From positions 1-9,160 of the forward strand of contig CAZPPK010000119.1 of assembly GCA_964588415.1 (NCBI GenBank): DNA of 9,160 nt. Reading direction: 5' to 3'. This document shows positions 1-7,206 of the stretch, piece by piece. How positions within the stretch are numbered: the stretch's first letter is position 1; each line of letters starts with the position of its first letter. The notes beneath the pieces were generated by a model, which was not told the DNA's origin, ran no database searches, and saw nothing but the letters and a program-made list of their open reading frames with translations. This DNA is from Sulfidibacterium sp964588415. Lineage in GTDB: Bacteria; Bacteroidota; Bacteroidia; Bacteroidales; F082. The position numbers and the translations under genes are program-made.

Positions 1-56
1 TATTTATAGAGAATGTTTACTTGAAGTGTAAAATAGCTTTTAATCCGAACAAAGTT

Positions 57-95
57 AATGAACTACCCTGGAGCAGAGCCCCAGGGTAGTTCATT
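57..95 (+). terminator. Strong hairpin terminator of an upstream gene
   Basis: A perfect 15-bp inverted repeat, AATGAACTACCCTGG (57-71) and CCAGGGTAGTTCATT (81-95), encloses a 9-nt loop and runs into a short T tract (94-97). No gene in the window ends here, so it most likely terminates a rightward gene whose coding part lies to the left. The T run is short and the stem is long and perfect, so a REP-like palindrome or an RNA-stabilising hairpin remains possible. Confidence 0.6.
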
Positions 96-97
96 TT

Positions 98-572
98 ATA
101 AATTCTCAAAGTTTTAAATAAATAATCGGTGTTTTTTTGCGTTAGGATTTTGTAGTTCACCAAAGTTTAATTTAATCCTATGCCTGTGCAAAATTATTAC
201 ACCTCCCACAAATTCCAAGATAGTCCTACCCCCGTTCACGGAAAGATGGAGATTATTGGAATGAAACCGTTAGCAACTGTCGTCAGAAATTTAACGACTT
301 ATGCTGCAGCACTTTTTATTATCCAAACCAGTTCGCTGGGAAATCTGACCATTCTTTTGAATTAACACTGCGTCGTATTTCGCTACCTGTGTCAAGAAAA
401 ACCTGATTCGTGAATTCTATAAATATGTTTTGTTGAAAATGAACAATTCTTCTGAGAAGTTGGTTTCAGCATAATTTAATGGTATGTCACCACATATGAA
501 TATATTTCTTTTATGACAACCGATCAGGTTTTCTATCGGGTTTATCATCCAAACCTTCTATTTTTGTAAAAA
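98..572. other. Gene-free AT-rich stretch before nth
   Basis: I see no convincing gene here. The longest plus-strand reading frame (180-365, 61 codons) has no recognisable motif, and reading on the other strand is broken by many stops. Two small structures are visible: a 7-bp inverted repeat TAGGATT (143-149) / AATCCTA (174-180), and an imperfect inverted repeat at 396-410 and 521-533 listed separately. A TATTTTTG box fitting the Bacteroidetes TAnnTTTG consensus lies at 559-566, but it is only 6 bases before the nth start and has no TTG at the expected -33 distance. The region could hold a degraded gene, a small RNA or only spacer. Confidence 0.5.
396..533. repeat. Imperfect terminal inverted repeats (possible mini-element remnant)
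   Basis: GAAAAACCTGATTCG at 396-410 and CGATCAGGTTTTC at 521-533 are reverse complements apart from two single-base gaps. They bracket about 110 bp of AT-rich DNA with no coding frame. Such paired ends can mark a MITE-like element, but I see no target-site duplication outside them, and a match of this quality could arise by chance in AT-rich DNA. Confidence 0.2.
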
Positions 573-1229
573 ATGCCCATGACAAAAAAAGAACGATTCG
601 AAGGAATTATTGACTATTTCAAAAAGAATAAGCCTTTTGCCGAAACGGAGCTGGTTTACAGAATGCCGTACGAGTTGATAGTGGCTGTAGTTTTGTCTGC
701 CCAATGCACAGACAAAAGGGTCAATATCATTACCAAAGAATTCTTTAACATGTTTCCTGATGCGCAACATCTGGCAGAAGCTGAAGTTTCTGAAATTTTT
801 GAGCTGATAAAAAGCTGCTCTTACCCCAACAACAAGGCTAAACATCTTTCAGGCCTGGCCAAAATGCTGATCAGAGATTTTGATGGGAAAGTTCCTTCGG
901 AAGTAGATGATCTTCAAAAATTGCCCGGTGTGGGTAGAAAAACCGCCAATGTTATTGCATCAGTCGTTTTTAATAAACCGGCTATGGCTGTGGATACGCA
1001 TGTTTTCAGGGTGAGCGAAAGGCTGGGACTGACTACGAACTCTAAGACGCCACTTGAAACGGAGAAACAATTAGTGAAATACTTTCCTGAAGAACTGATA
1101 CCGCTGGCGCACCACTGGCTCATTTTACATGGCCGTTATGTTTGCATTGCACGCAAACCGAAATGTGAAGAATGCGGTCTCACGATCTGGTGCAGGTATT
1201 ATCAAAAACTACAAAGGTCTGGACAATAA
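573..1229 (+). CDS. nth: Endonuclease III, base-excision DNA glycosylase/AP lyase
   Basis: Endonuclease III removes oxidised pyrimidines from DNA and cleaves the resulting abasic site by beta-elimination. The 218-residue product has the full family layout. The helix-hairpin-helix LPGVGRKTA lies at residues 117-125 with the catalytic lysine at K123, and the catalytic aspartate is D141 in VDTHVFRV. A C-terminal [4Fe-4S] loop has cysteines 191, 198, 201 and 207, the classic C-x6-C-x2-C-x5-C spacing. Length is close to the 211 residues of the E. coli enzyme. Two ATG codons (573 and 579) could both start the protein, and neither has a clear Shine-Dalgarno sequence, as is usual in Bacteroidetes. 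The gene is separated from bcp by 116 bp that contains a promoter-like element, so it is probably transcribed apart from bcp-recA. All catalytic and cluster residues are intact, so it should be active. Confidence 0.97.
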   Translation: MPMTKKERFEGIIDYFKKNKPFAETELVYRMPYELIVAVVLSAQCTDKRVNIITKEFFNMFPDAQHLAEAEVSEIFELIKSCSYPNNKAKHLSGLAKMLIRDFDGKVPSEVDDLQKLPGVGRKTANVIASVVFNKPAMAVDTHVFRVSERLGLTTNSKTPLETEKQLVKYFPEELIPLAHHWLILHGRYVCIARKPKCEECGLTIWCRYYQKLQRSGQ

Positions 1230-1298
1230 TTCTGAAAATATCCTGGGAAAATTTACCCTGAAGCAATTTTTTTATCTTTTTGCTTTTGGTTTGACTGC

Positions 1299-1328
1299 TT
1301 TGCCAGCTGTCAAATAATTGTATATTTG
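1299..1328 (+). promoter_or_regulatory. Bacteroidetes-type promoter for bcp-recA
   Basis: TATATTTG (1321-1328) matches the Bacteroidetes -7 consensus TAnnTTTG exactly. A TTTG at 1299-1302 lies 18 bp upstream, near the usual spacing for the -33 element. Transcription would start around 1335, giving a leader of about 10 nt before the bcp ATG at 1346. Identified by consensus only. Confidence 0.55.
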
Positions 1329-1345
1329 TATATAAAATAATATGT

Positions 1346-1813
1346 ATGGAAAAATTGAAAATTGGCGATAAAGCTCCTGATTTTAAACTATTTGACCAAA
1401 ACAATAATGAAGTGACTTTAGCAGGCCTTAAAGGGGAAAAGGTCATCATATATTTTTATCCCAAAGACAACACCCCCGGATGCACAAGCGAAGCCTGCAA
1501 TTTCCGGGATAATTATCAATACTGGATAAACAAAGGCTATACGATCTTGGGAATCAGTCCTGACAGTATAGCATCACATCAGAGTTTTATTAATAAATTC
1601 GACCTTCCGTTTATTTTATTATCAGACCCGGGTAAAGATGTGATTAAAGCTTACGGAGCCTGGGGACCTAAGAAACTTTATGGTCGTGAATACGAAGGTT
1701 TGATTCGTTCCACCTTTGTCCTGAACGAAGCCGGTGTAGTGAAAGAGATCTTTACTAGTGTGAAGACAAAAGAACATACTGAACAAATCATTAAGAAATT
1801 AAAACTGGATTAA
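1346..1813 (+). CDS. bcp: Thioredoxin-dependent thiol peroxidase (BCP/PrxQ-type peroxiredoxin)
   Basis: This cytoplasmic peroxiredoxin reduces hydrogen peroxide and organic hydroperoxides using thioredoxin. The 155-residue product shows the BCP signature: peroxidatic C46 in the active-site context TPGCT and a resolving cysteine C51 five residues later, the pair typical of atypical two-cysteine BCP proteins. The N-terminal GDKAPDF and the later LIRSTFVL, which carries a conserved arginine, also fit. The length is normal for the family (about 150-160). The start ATG at 1346 follows a TAnnTTTG promoter box closely. The stop at 1811-1813 is one base before the recA ATG, so the two are almost certainly co-transcribed and translationally coupled. 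This links peroxide defence to recombinational repair. Confidence 0.96.
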   Translation: MEKLKIGDKAPDFKLFDQNNNEVTLAGLKGEKVIIYFYPKDNTPGCTSEACNFRDNYQYWINKGYTILGISPDSIASHQSFINKFDLPFILLSDPGKDVIKAYGAWGPKKLYGREYEGLIRSTFVLNEAGVVKEIFTSVKTKEHTEQIIKKLKLD

Positions 1814-1814
1814 T

Positions 1815-2843
1815 ATGACAACTGAGAAAGCTGACCAAAACCTGGAAAAAGAAAAGCAAAATAAACTAAAAGCCCTGGAAGCTACTTTAGGGAAACTTGA
1901 AAAGGCCTATGGTAAGGGGGCCATCATGAAACTGGGCGGCGCTCCTATTGAAAAGGTGGCTGTGATTTCAACCGGTTCTATCGGACTGGATTATGCTCTT
2001 GGTGTAGGCGGACTTCCCAAGGGCCGTGTGGTTGAGATATACGGACCTGAATCTTCCGGAAAAACAACGCTGGCATTGCATGCCATTGCCGAAGCGCAGA
2101 AAAAAGGAGGTATCGCCGCTTTTATTGATGCAGAGCATGCTTTCGATCGTTTTTATGCAGGGAAACTGGGTGTTGATATTGAAAACCTGCTGATCTCGCA
2201 ACCCGACAACGGGGAACAGGCTTTGGAAATTACCGATAACCTGATACGCTCCGGCGCCATTGATGTTATCGTCATTGACTCCGTGGCAGCACTGACTCCA
2301 AAAAGCGAAATCGAAGGGGAAATGGGCGATTCTAAAATGGGTTTGCAAGCAAGATTGATGTCCCAGGCTTTGCGCAAACTTACCGGAAACATCAGCAAAA
2401 CAAACACAGTTTGTATCTTTATCAACCAGTTGCGTGACAAAATTGGTGTCATGTTTGGAAGCCCGGAGACGACTACCGGTGGTAATGCGCTGAAGTTCTA
2501 TTCTTCAGTCCGTCTTGATATCAGACGGATCAGCCAGATTAAGGATACTGAGACCGTGAGTGGAAACAGAGTTCGCGTGAAGGTGGTAAAAAACAAAGTG
2601 GCTCCCCCTTTCAGAAAAGCAGAATTCGATATTATTTATGGCGAAGGCATCTCAAAAATTGGTGAAATTATCGATCTTGGTGTTGAAAATGAAATCATTA
2701 AGAAAAGTGGATCATGGTTTAGTTATGGCGAAACCAAACTGGGTCAGGGACGCGATGCTGTAAAAAGCATTTTATTTGATAACCAGGAAATGATGGATGA
2801 GCTGGAACAGAAAATTACAACTTCCCTGAACGAAAAAGTGTAA
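1815..2843 (+). CDS. recA: Recombinase RecA
   Basis: RecA forms ATP-dependent filaments on single-stranded DNA, promotes strand exchange in recombinational repair and can act as co-protease in the SOS response. The 342-residue product has all core elements: Walker A GPESSGKT at 77-84, the catalytic glutamate E107 in FIDAEHA, Walker B VIVIDSV around 151-157, and the DNA-binding L2 region with INQLRDKIG followed by the TTTGGNALKFY segment (about 203-229). The basic C-terminal domain is present, and the protein is slightly shorter than the 353 residues of the E. coli protein. It begins one base after the bcp stop and has no promoter of its own that I can see, so it is probably read from the bcp promoter. 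I see no recognisable LexA-box in the leader. A strong terminator follows 21 bp after the stop. Confidence 0.99.
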   Translation: MTTEKADQNLEKEKQNKLKALEATLGKLEKAYGKGAIMKLGGAPIEKVAVISTGSIGLDYALGVGGLPKGRVVEIYGPESSGKTTLALHAIAEAQKKGGIAAFIDAEHAFDRFYAGKLGVDIENLLISQPDNGEQALEITDNLIRSGAIDVIVIDSVAALTPKSEIEGEMGDSKMGLQARLMSQALRKLTGNISKTNTVCIFINQLRDKIGVMFGSPETTTGGNALKFYSSVRLDIRRISQIKDTETVSGNRVRVKVVKNKVAPPFRKAEFDIIYGEGISKIGEIIDLGVENEIIKKSGSWFSYGETKLGQGRDAVKSILFDNQEMMDELEQKITTSLNEKV

Positions 2844-2864
2844 TAAGAAACTTCACTAATAATC

Positions 2865-2896
2865 AAAAAGCCCTCTGCTAAAGCGGATGGCTTTTT
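2865..2896 (+). terminator. Rho-independent terminator of recA, probably bidirectional
   Basis: AAAAAGCC (2865-2872) pairs with GGCTTTTT (2889-2896). The stem continues inward through TCTGC / GCGGA, with one C-T mismatch and one G-U pair, to a TAAA loop (2879-2882). Seven T residues follow (2892-2898). Because the outer stem is A-rich on one side and T-rich on the other, it also has terminator form on the minus strand and could end the leftward rnhB transcript. Confidence 0.85.
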
Positions 2897-2899
2897 TTA

Positions 2900-3103
2900 T
2901 TGTTTCAGAATGATCTTTGGTAAGGATGGACTAACTATTTGGCGTGGTAAAAGTTATCCCAATCAGGGTTAGACTTGTCGCGATGTGGGCAAAAGGTAAA
3001 TACGTTTGGGAAACAGGCAATTTTTTGAATTTGGGTTGCCAGCATGCCATCCTTCGGCTGAATAACCGGCGGACATCTCCAGATGCAAGAACCTTTTTCC
3101 TTA
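2900..3103. other. Convergent intergenic spacer, no gene seen
   Basis: This lies between the recA terminator and the repeat next to the rnhB stop. A 74-codon open frame crosses it (2944-3168), but it overlaps the repeat and the rnhB 3' end and has no family features, so I regard it as non-coding. The part around 3050-3100 (CCTTCGGCTGAATAACCGG and following bases) is GC-richer than its surroundings and may belong to the same dispersed repeat as 3104-3140. Confidence 0.45.
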
Positions 3104-3140
3104 GGGGATTCCTCCTCGCTGCGCTTGTCGGAATGACAAC
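3104..3140. repeat. Short palindromic intergenic repeat beside rnhB
   Basis: The unit contains ATTCC (3108-3112) that can pair with GGAAT (3130-3134). It also contains an alternative compact hairpin, TTGTC (3125-3129) with GACAA (3135-3139). Its core, CTCGCTGCGCTTGTCGGAAT, resembles short GC-rich repeats that I recall as common between genes in Bacteroidetes genomes. That recollection cannot be tested here, since only one copy is in the window. A run of six T (3141-3146) follows on the plus strand, so it could also act as a backup terminator. Confidence 0.5.
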
Positions 3141-3146
3141 TTTTTT

Positions 3147-3746
3147 CTACAGTTCCAATCTTGTTTGAATGGCTGCATTAAAGGTTTTTCGGTGGTGAAT
3201 GCAGCTGCCGAATTGCTGAATGGCCAATTTGTGTTTCAGGGTAGGATAGCCTTTGTTGCTGTTCCAGCCATAGACCGGAAACTCCTGATGGATATGTTCC
3301 ATATACTCATCGCGGTGTGTTTTGGCAAGTATTGATGCCGCAGCTATGGACAGGTATTTACCATCTCCTTTTATGATGCAATGGTGCGGAATGTCACCAT
3401 ATATTTTAAAGCGGTTCCCGTCTATGAGCAATAGTTCGGGACGAATATTTAGTTGATCCAGGGCGTGGTGCATGGCAAGAAACGAAGCGTTTAAAATATT
3501 GATCTCATCGATTTCTTCAGGACCTACTGAGGCTACCGCCCAAGCCAGAGCTTCTTTTTCAATGATTTCGCGCAGCAGGTCACGGTTTTTCTTTGTTACC
3601 TGTTTGGAATCGTTGAGCAATTCGTCTTCAAAATCCGAAGGTAAAATTACAGCGGCAGCAAATACGGGCCCGGCAAGGCATCCACGTCCAGCTTCATCGC
3701 AGCCGGCTTCTGTAATATTCTCCGGTGACCATGATTTAAGAAGCAT
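3147..3746 (-). CDS. rnhB: Ribonuclease HII
   Basis: RNase HII cuts the RNA strand of RNA/DNA hybrids and starts removal of single ribonucleotides misincorporated into DNA. Taking the ATG at 3746, the product is 199 residues, matching the 198 of E. coli. Family motifs are all there: the catalytic pair D17-E18 in AGCDEAGRGCLAGPV, NDSKQVTKKNRD at 45-56, D109 in LLIDGN, KGDGKYLSIAAASILAKT at 126-143 followed by D146, and the GYPTLKH segment. An in-frame ATG at 3773 would add nine residues that merely read through the end of the upstream membrane-protein gene, and these do not look like family sequence. I therefore prefer 3746. That start lies 11 nt inside the preceding gene, which implies translational coupling. 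This is the last gene of the leftward block. The recA terminator can probably end its transcript. Confidence 0.95.
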   Translation of the reverse strand: MLLKSWSPENITEAGCDEAGRGCLAGPVFAAAVILPSDFEDELLNDSKQVTKKNRDLLREIIEKEALAWAVASVGPEEIDEINILNASFLAMHHALDQLNIRPELLLIDGNRFKIYGDIPHHCIIKGDGKYLSIAAASILAKTHRDEYMEHIHQEFPVYGWNSNKGYPTLKHKLAIQQFGSCIHHRKTFNAAIQTRLEL

Positions 3747-4725
3747 GGAACAAGGAAATGTAATTGTTGGCAAATACCATCAGAAAAAAAATAATGAGAA
3801 AGATATTGGCCCATTTCAGCTTTTTCAGTGAATCGTAATAGGTTGCCAGGATCAGGGATGCCGGTACACAGATGAGAACTGCCGATTCGACTGGTGCTTC
3901 AAGCAATGAAAGGATCACTAAGATCATCAGCAATCCCCAAAGGGTAGTTATTATGTGTTGCATTATACTGATGTTCATGCTTCTCAAAAAAGTGATGATT
4001 TTCATGACAGAGAAAGCTACAATGATCCCTAAAATACCTCCGGTGATCAGGTTGAACAGAGAATGAAAATGCAGTAATCCGAATGCGGGCACCAGCCGGG
4101 AGTAAATGGCGGGCAGCAATCCTTTGGTAGAACCGAACACATAAAATCCGGCAAAAAGCAGAGCGAAAGGAGTTACCACACCCAGCAAGCTAACGGCGTA
4201 AGGCCGCCAGTGGCTTACCCCGTAAGATATCAGCGCTAACCAGATAAAAACGGTCAACAACAGCGCTTCGGGATAAAACAGCATGATAATTCCCAACCCG
4301 AAACCCACATCAAACGCAGCCCGTATGTCATTTTCAGCATCCTGAACCCTGAAAGTCAGGGCAAAAAACAAGGCTGCAAAAAAAGTAACGAGAACATAAA
4401 TGTTCAAAGGTTGTGAAATGGGGAAAACACTGCTGCCGAGAATAAAAAAGAACGCTGCCAGGGTGGAATTCTTTTCTGTAAAACCATATTGTACTGACAA
4501 AAAATTAATGATTATTGCCGTGAATAGCACCAGAAACAGAGTTATCATCCATTGTACCGGAAATGAAAGGCTTGTCGGAAAAGCAATTCCAAGATAAAAC
4601 GGAACGTAGTTGGCTGAAGGTTTGGGAAAATTTTGCAGCAATACAGGAACCCTCATCGCAAAAGCTATCAGCAAGAGGGCAAGGAAGCGGGAAGGGAGTC
4701 CGGATTTAAAAAATCGTATCAGCAT
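3736..4725 (-). CDS. DUF6427-type multi-pass membrane protein, function unknown
   Basis: The 329-residue product is very hydrophobic, with roughly ten likely membrane segments separated by short loops, and no large soluble domain. The central stretch FDVGFGLGIIMLFYPEALLL, continuing into a tryptophan- and arginine-containing loop (SHWRPYAVSLLGVVTPF), is what I recognise from the DUF6427 family, which is largely confined to Bacteroidetes. Its biochemical role is unknown, and no catalytic motif is apparent to me. The start ATG at 4725 is 11 bp after the purD stop, and the stop overlaps the rnhB start by 11 nt, so it sits tightly between two housekeeping genes in one transcript. From memory, DUF6427 genes commonly lie near purD in flavobacteria, so the association may be conserved. 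The family call is moderate, while integral membrane location is near certain. Confidence 0.8.
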   Translation of the reverse strand: MLIRFFKSGLPSRFLALLLIAFAMRVPVLLQNFPKPSANYVPFYLGIAFPTSLSFPVQWMITLFLVLFTAIIINFLSVQYGFTEKNSTLAAFFFILGSSVFPISQPLNIYVLVTFFAALFFALTFRVQDAENDIRAAFDVGFGLGIIMLFYPEALLLTVFIWLALISYGVSHWRPYAVSLLGVVTPFALLFAGFYVFGSTKGLLPAIYSRLVPAFGLLHFHSLFNLITGGILGIIVAFSVMKIITFLRSMNISIMQHIITTLWGLLMILVILSLLEAPVESAVLICVPASLILATYYDSLKKLKWANIFLIIFFLMVFANNYISLFHAS

Positions 4726-4736
4726 GCATCAACCCC

Positions 4737-6017
4737 TTATTTTAAGTCAAAACCAAGATCTTTTCGGTAATATTTGCCGTGGAACTTAATATTTTCTGTA
4801 TTGGAATAGGCAGATTTCAGGGCTTCAGAAAGTGTATTACCGTAAGAGGTTACTGCCATCACACGTCCGCCACTGGTCTTGATAAGGTTTTCTTCAATGT
4901 CGTTTCCGGCACCGGCATAAAACAAGATACAGTTGTTCAGGTTGTTGATTCCAGTGATGACTTTTCCAGTTTCATATTTTCCAGGATATCCTTCAGAAAC
5001 CAGCATGATGGAAGCGGCATAGCGATCGTCAATTTCCAGTTTTTTTTCATTAAGATTTCCTTCGGCCACACCCTGCAAAAGATTCATCAGGTCGCTTTTG
5101 ATGCGGGGGATTACGGATTCTGCTTCAGGATCACCCAGACGGCAGTTGTATTCTATCACATAAGGTTCGTTTTCCACGCTGATCAAACCGAAAAACAGGA
5201 ACCCCTGGTAGGGGATGCCTTCTTTTTGCAAGCCTTCCAGCGTCGGTTTAATGACCCTGCTCTCAACTTTTTGCATAAAGTCTGGATTGGCAAACGTCAC
5301 AGGCGAGATCGAACCCATTCCACCGGTATTCAGCCCAGTGTCACCTTCGCCGATTCTTTTGTAATCTTTGGCTTCCGGTAGAATTTTGAAGTGTTTTCCA
5401 TCTGTAAGTACAAACACAGAAAGCTCAATACCTTCAAGAAATTCTTCGATAACCACTTTTTCAGAAGCTTCTCCAAATTTGGCTTCGACAAGCATACTGT
5501 TGAGCTCTGCTTTGGCTTCTTCCAGGTTGTTTAAAATAATGACGCCTTTCCCTGCAGCCAGGCCATCAGCTTTTAATACATAAGGAGGTTTTAATGTATC
5601 CAGAAATGCTTTTCCTTCTTCAACCGTGTCTTTGGTAAAAGTTCCGTAAGCTGCAGTTGGGATCTGGTATTTTGTCATAAATGCTTTGGCAAAATCCTTA
5701 CTCCCTTCCAGTTGTGCCGCCTCCTGTTTAGGGCCAATGACCGGAATATTACTCAATATATTATCGCTGGCAAAGAAATCGTGAATGCCCAATACCAAAG
5801 GCACTTCAGGACCTACCAAAAGCATATCGATCTCTTTTTCAATCACGGCGGTTTTAATACTTTCAAAATCGTTCACATCAATGGGAAGGTTGGTTCCCAT
5901 CATCGCGGTTCCTGCATTTCCGGGGGCTATAAAAATCTGGTCTACTTTCGGGCTTTGCACAAGTTTCCAGGACAAAGCATGTTCTCTTCCTCCCGATCCC
6001 AGAATTAATATTTTCAT
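4737..6017 (-). CDS. purD: Phosphoribosylamine--glycine ligase (GAR synthetase)
   Basis: PurD catalyses the second step of de novo purine synthesis, joining phosphoribosylamine to glycine with ATP to give glycinamide ribonucleotide. From the ATG at 6017 the product has 426 residues, close to the 429 of E. coli. It opens with the expected MKILILGSGGREHAL, and then shows VGPEVPL and LEGSKDFAKAFM. The ATP-grasp domain follows, with YVLKADGLAAGKGVII, EEFLEGIELSVFVLTDG and GDTGLNTGGMGS, and the metal- and ATP-binding IEYNCRLGDPEAES. A longer frame extends upstream to 6140, but those 41 residues overlap the glycosyltransferase gene and resemble nothing in the family, so 6017 is the start. It is 22 bp downstream of the glycosyltransferase stop. 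No other pur gene is nearby, and I see no purine riboswitch in front. Confidence 0.97.
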   Translation of the reverse strand: MKILILGSGGREHALSWKLVQSPKVDQIFIAPGNAGTAMMGTNLPIDVNDFESIKTAVIEKEIDMLLVGPEVPLVLGIHDFFASDNILSNIPVIGPKQEAAQLEGSKDFAKAFMTKYQIPTAAYGTFTKDTVEEGKAFLDTLKPPYVLKADGLAAGKGVIILNNLEEAKAELNSMLVEAKFGEASEKVVIEEFLEGIELSVFVLTDGKHFKILPEAKDYKRIGEGDTGLNTGGMGSISPVTFANPDFMQKVESRVIKPTLEGLQKEGIPYQGFLFFGLISVENEPYVIEYNCRLGDPEAESVIPRIKSDLMNLLQGVAEGNLNEKKLEIDDRYAASIMLVSEGYPGKYETGKVITGINNLNNCILFYAGAGNDIEENLIKTSGGRVMAVTSYGNTLSEALKSAYSNTENIKFHGKYYRKDLGFDLK

Positions 6018-6039
6018 GATCAACAGGTTTAGGTTGACT

Positions 6040-7206
6040 TTAATTAATTTTTGATAAAACAGATTCAATTGAATCCCAGAACCTTTCAGCGGTTTTATCC
6101 CAGTTGTAAAGTTCCCCGCGCCTCTTTCCTCTCGCGACAAGGTTCATTCTTAAATCCGCGTCAAAAGTAATTCTTTTCAGCGCATCTGCAATGGCTTCCA
6201 CTTTAAATGGATCCACTAGCAGGGCTGCATCACCTGCAACCTCCGGAATCGAAGTAACCTGGGAGCTGATGACGGGAACTTCCGCATGAAAGGCTTCCAC
6301 CACCGGAATTCCGAAACCTTCAAACAATGGAACATAAACCAGTGCCAGTGCAGCACCTAATATATCTTTCAACTTTTCAGGTTCCTGCCTTCCGGTAAAT
6401 AAGACATCTGCTTTATGTTTTAGGCCAATGTAAGCCTTTTGCATTTCGCGGTTCCAATACATTTTATCACCTACCACAATCAGCGTTGTATCCGTTTGAT
6501 TTTCTGTTTTATAAAGGTCGAAAGCCTGTAGTAGCCGGGCAATGTTTTTCCTGGGATTTAAAGCGCCAATGAAAATAAAATAGGGGTTTCCCTGATTGAA
6601 TTCACGCCGGATTTCTTCCTTTGTTTGATCGTCTATGGGCTTGTAAAGTTCATGGCCACCATTGGGCACCACTGTGATTTTCTCCGGCGGAATTTTGTAA
6701 AGATTTACAATGTCCTGTTTTGTGAATTCAGACACCGTGACGATATGATCCGCTTTTTCAGCATACTTCGACGAAAAATAACGGTAATAAACCCGGTCTT
6801 TCCACGGCATGAATTCAGGGTGGTGTTCGAAATTCAAATCATGAATCACCAGTAGATTTTTGAATGGTGAAGCCAGTGAATTGTAAGCATCGGGCGAGAT
6901 GAACAAATCGGGGTTGATCTTTTTTAAGGCAGCCGGAAGCATCATCTCAAACCACAAATAGTGCAACACAGGATGTCGTGCCGGTGGCCCAATAACAACG
7001 GGAGTTACATTTTCAGCAAATATAAAATCAGGGTCAAAACGGCGGTCGAAAAGAAAATAGAACTGGTGCTCAGGATGAGCCTTCACAATACGTTTGAAAT
7101 TTTCGTAAATAAACCAACCGATTCCTTCCAATCTGTTTTTCAACAGAAGCCTTGTATTTACAGCTATAACCAAAATAAATTTGCTTTTATAAACAAATGT
7201 AATCAT
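6040..7206 (-). CDS. GT4-type glycosyltransferase (GT-B fold)
   Basis: This is a retaining GT-B glycosyltransferase of the large family 1/4 group, expected to transfer a nucleotide-activated sugar to a lipid or polysaccharide acceptor at the cytoplasmic face. The 388-residue product has an N-terminal acceptor domain beginning VIAVNTRLLL and LEGIGWF (26-32). A linker follows with ADHIVTVSEFTKQDI and VVPNGG. The donor domain has FIGALNPRKN and the E-x7-E nucleotide-sugar motif EGFGIPVVE with E296 and E304, then a TSIPEVAGDAALLVDP segment. Sugar and acceptor cannot be read from sequence. The ATG at 7206 has a purine-rich AAAGGGAA just before it. A TTG at 7173 (residue 12) is an alternative start that fits the conserved N-terminus better. 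It precedes purD by 22 bp and is probably co-transcribed, though no pathway link is obvious. Confidence 0.9.
   Translation of the reverse strand: MITFVYKSKFILVIAVNTRLLLKNRLEGIGWFIYENFKRIVKAHPEHQFYFLFDRRFDPDFIFAENVTPVVIGPPARHPVLHYLWFEMMLPAALKKINPDLFISPDAYNSLASPFKNLLVIHDLNFEHHPEFMPWKDRVYYRYFSSKYAEKADHIVTVSEFTKQDIVNLYKIPPEKITVVPNGGHELYKPIDDQTKEEIRREFNQGNPYFIFIGALNPRKNIARLLQAFDLYKTENQTDTTLIVVGDKMYWNREMQKAYIGLKHKADVLFTGRQEPEKLKDILGAALALVYVPLFEGFGIPVVEAFHAEVPVISSQVTSIPEVAGDAALLVDPFKVEAIADALKRITFDADLRMNLVARGKRRGELYNWDKTAERFWDSIESVLSKIN

Noticed and set aside
180..365. 61-codon plus-strand frame with a slightly hydrophobic C-terminal half
   Set aside because: It has no recognisable motif, no promoter-like element at a sensible distance and no wobble-type codon pattern that I could see. 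It overlaps the second arm of the inverted repeat ending at 180, so I treat it as chance.
1261..1287. AAGCAA...TTGCTTTT after nth, considered as a terminator
   Set aside because: It has only six pairs, a 13-14 nt loop and no GC-rich core. This is too weak to call.
2944..3168. 74-codon plus-strand frame between recA and rnhB
   Set aside because: It runs through the repeat at 3104-3140 and into the rnhB 3' end on the opposite strand, and its product has no family character.
3747..3773. Longer rnhB start at 3773
   Set aside because: The nine added residues are an out-of-frame reading of the DUF6427 C-terminus. The shorter form gives the family-typical length.
4779..5381. 200-codon plus-strand frame antisense to purD
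   Set aside because: It is a shadow of the purD coding sequence, and its composition is explained entirely by the well-supported purD frame.
6018..6140. Longer purD frame starting at 6140
   Set aside because: It would overlap the glycosyltransferase gene by about 100 nt, and the added 41 residues do not resemble the PurD N-terminus, which begins clearly at MKILILGSGG.
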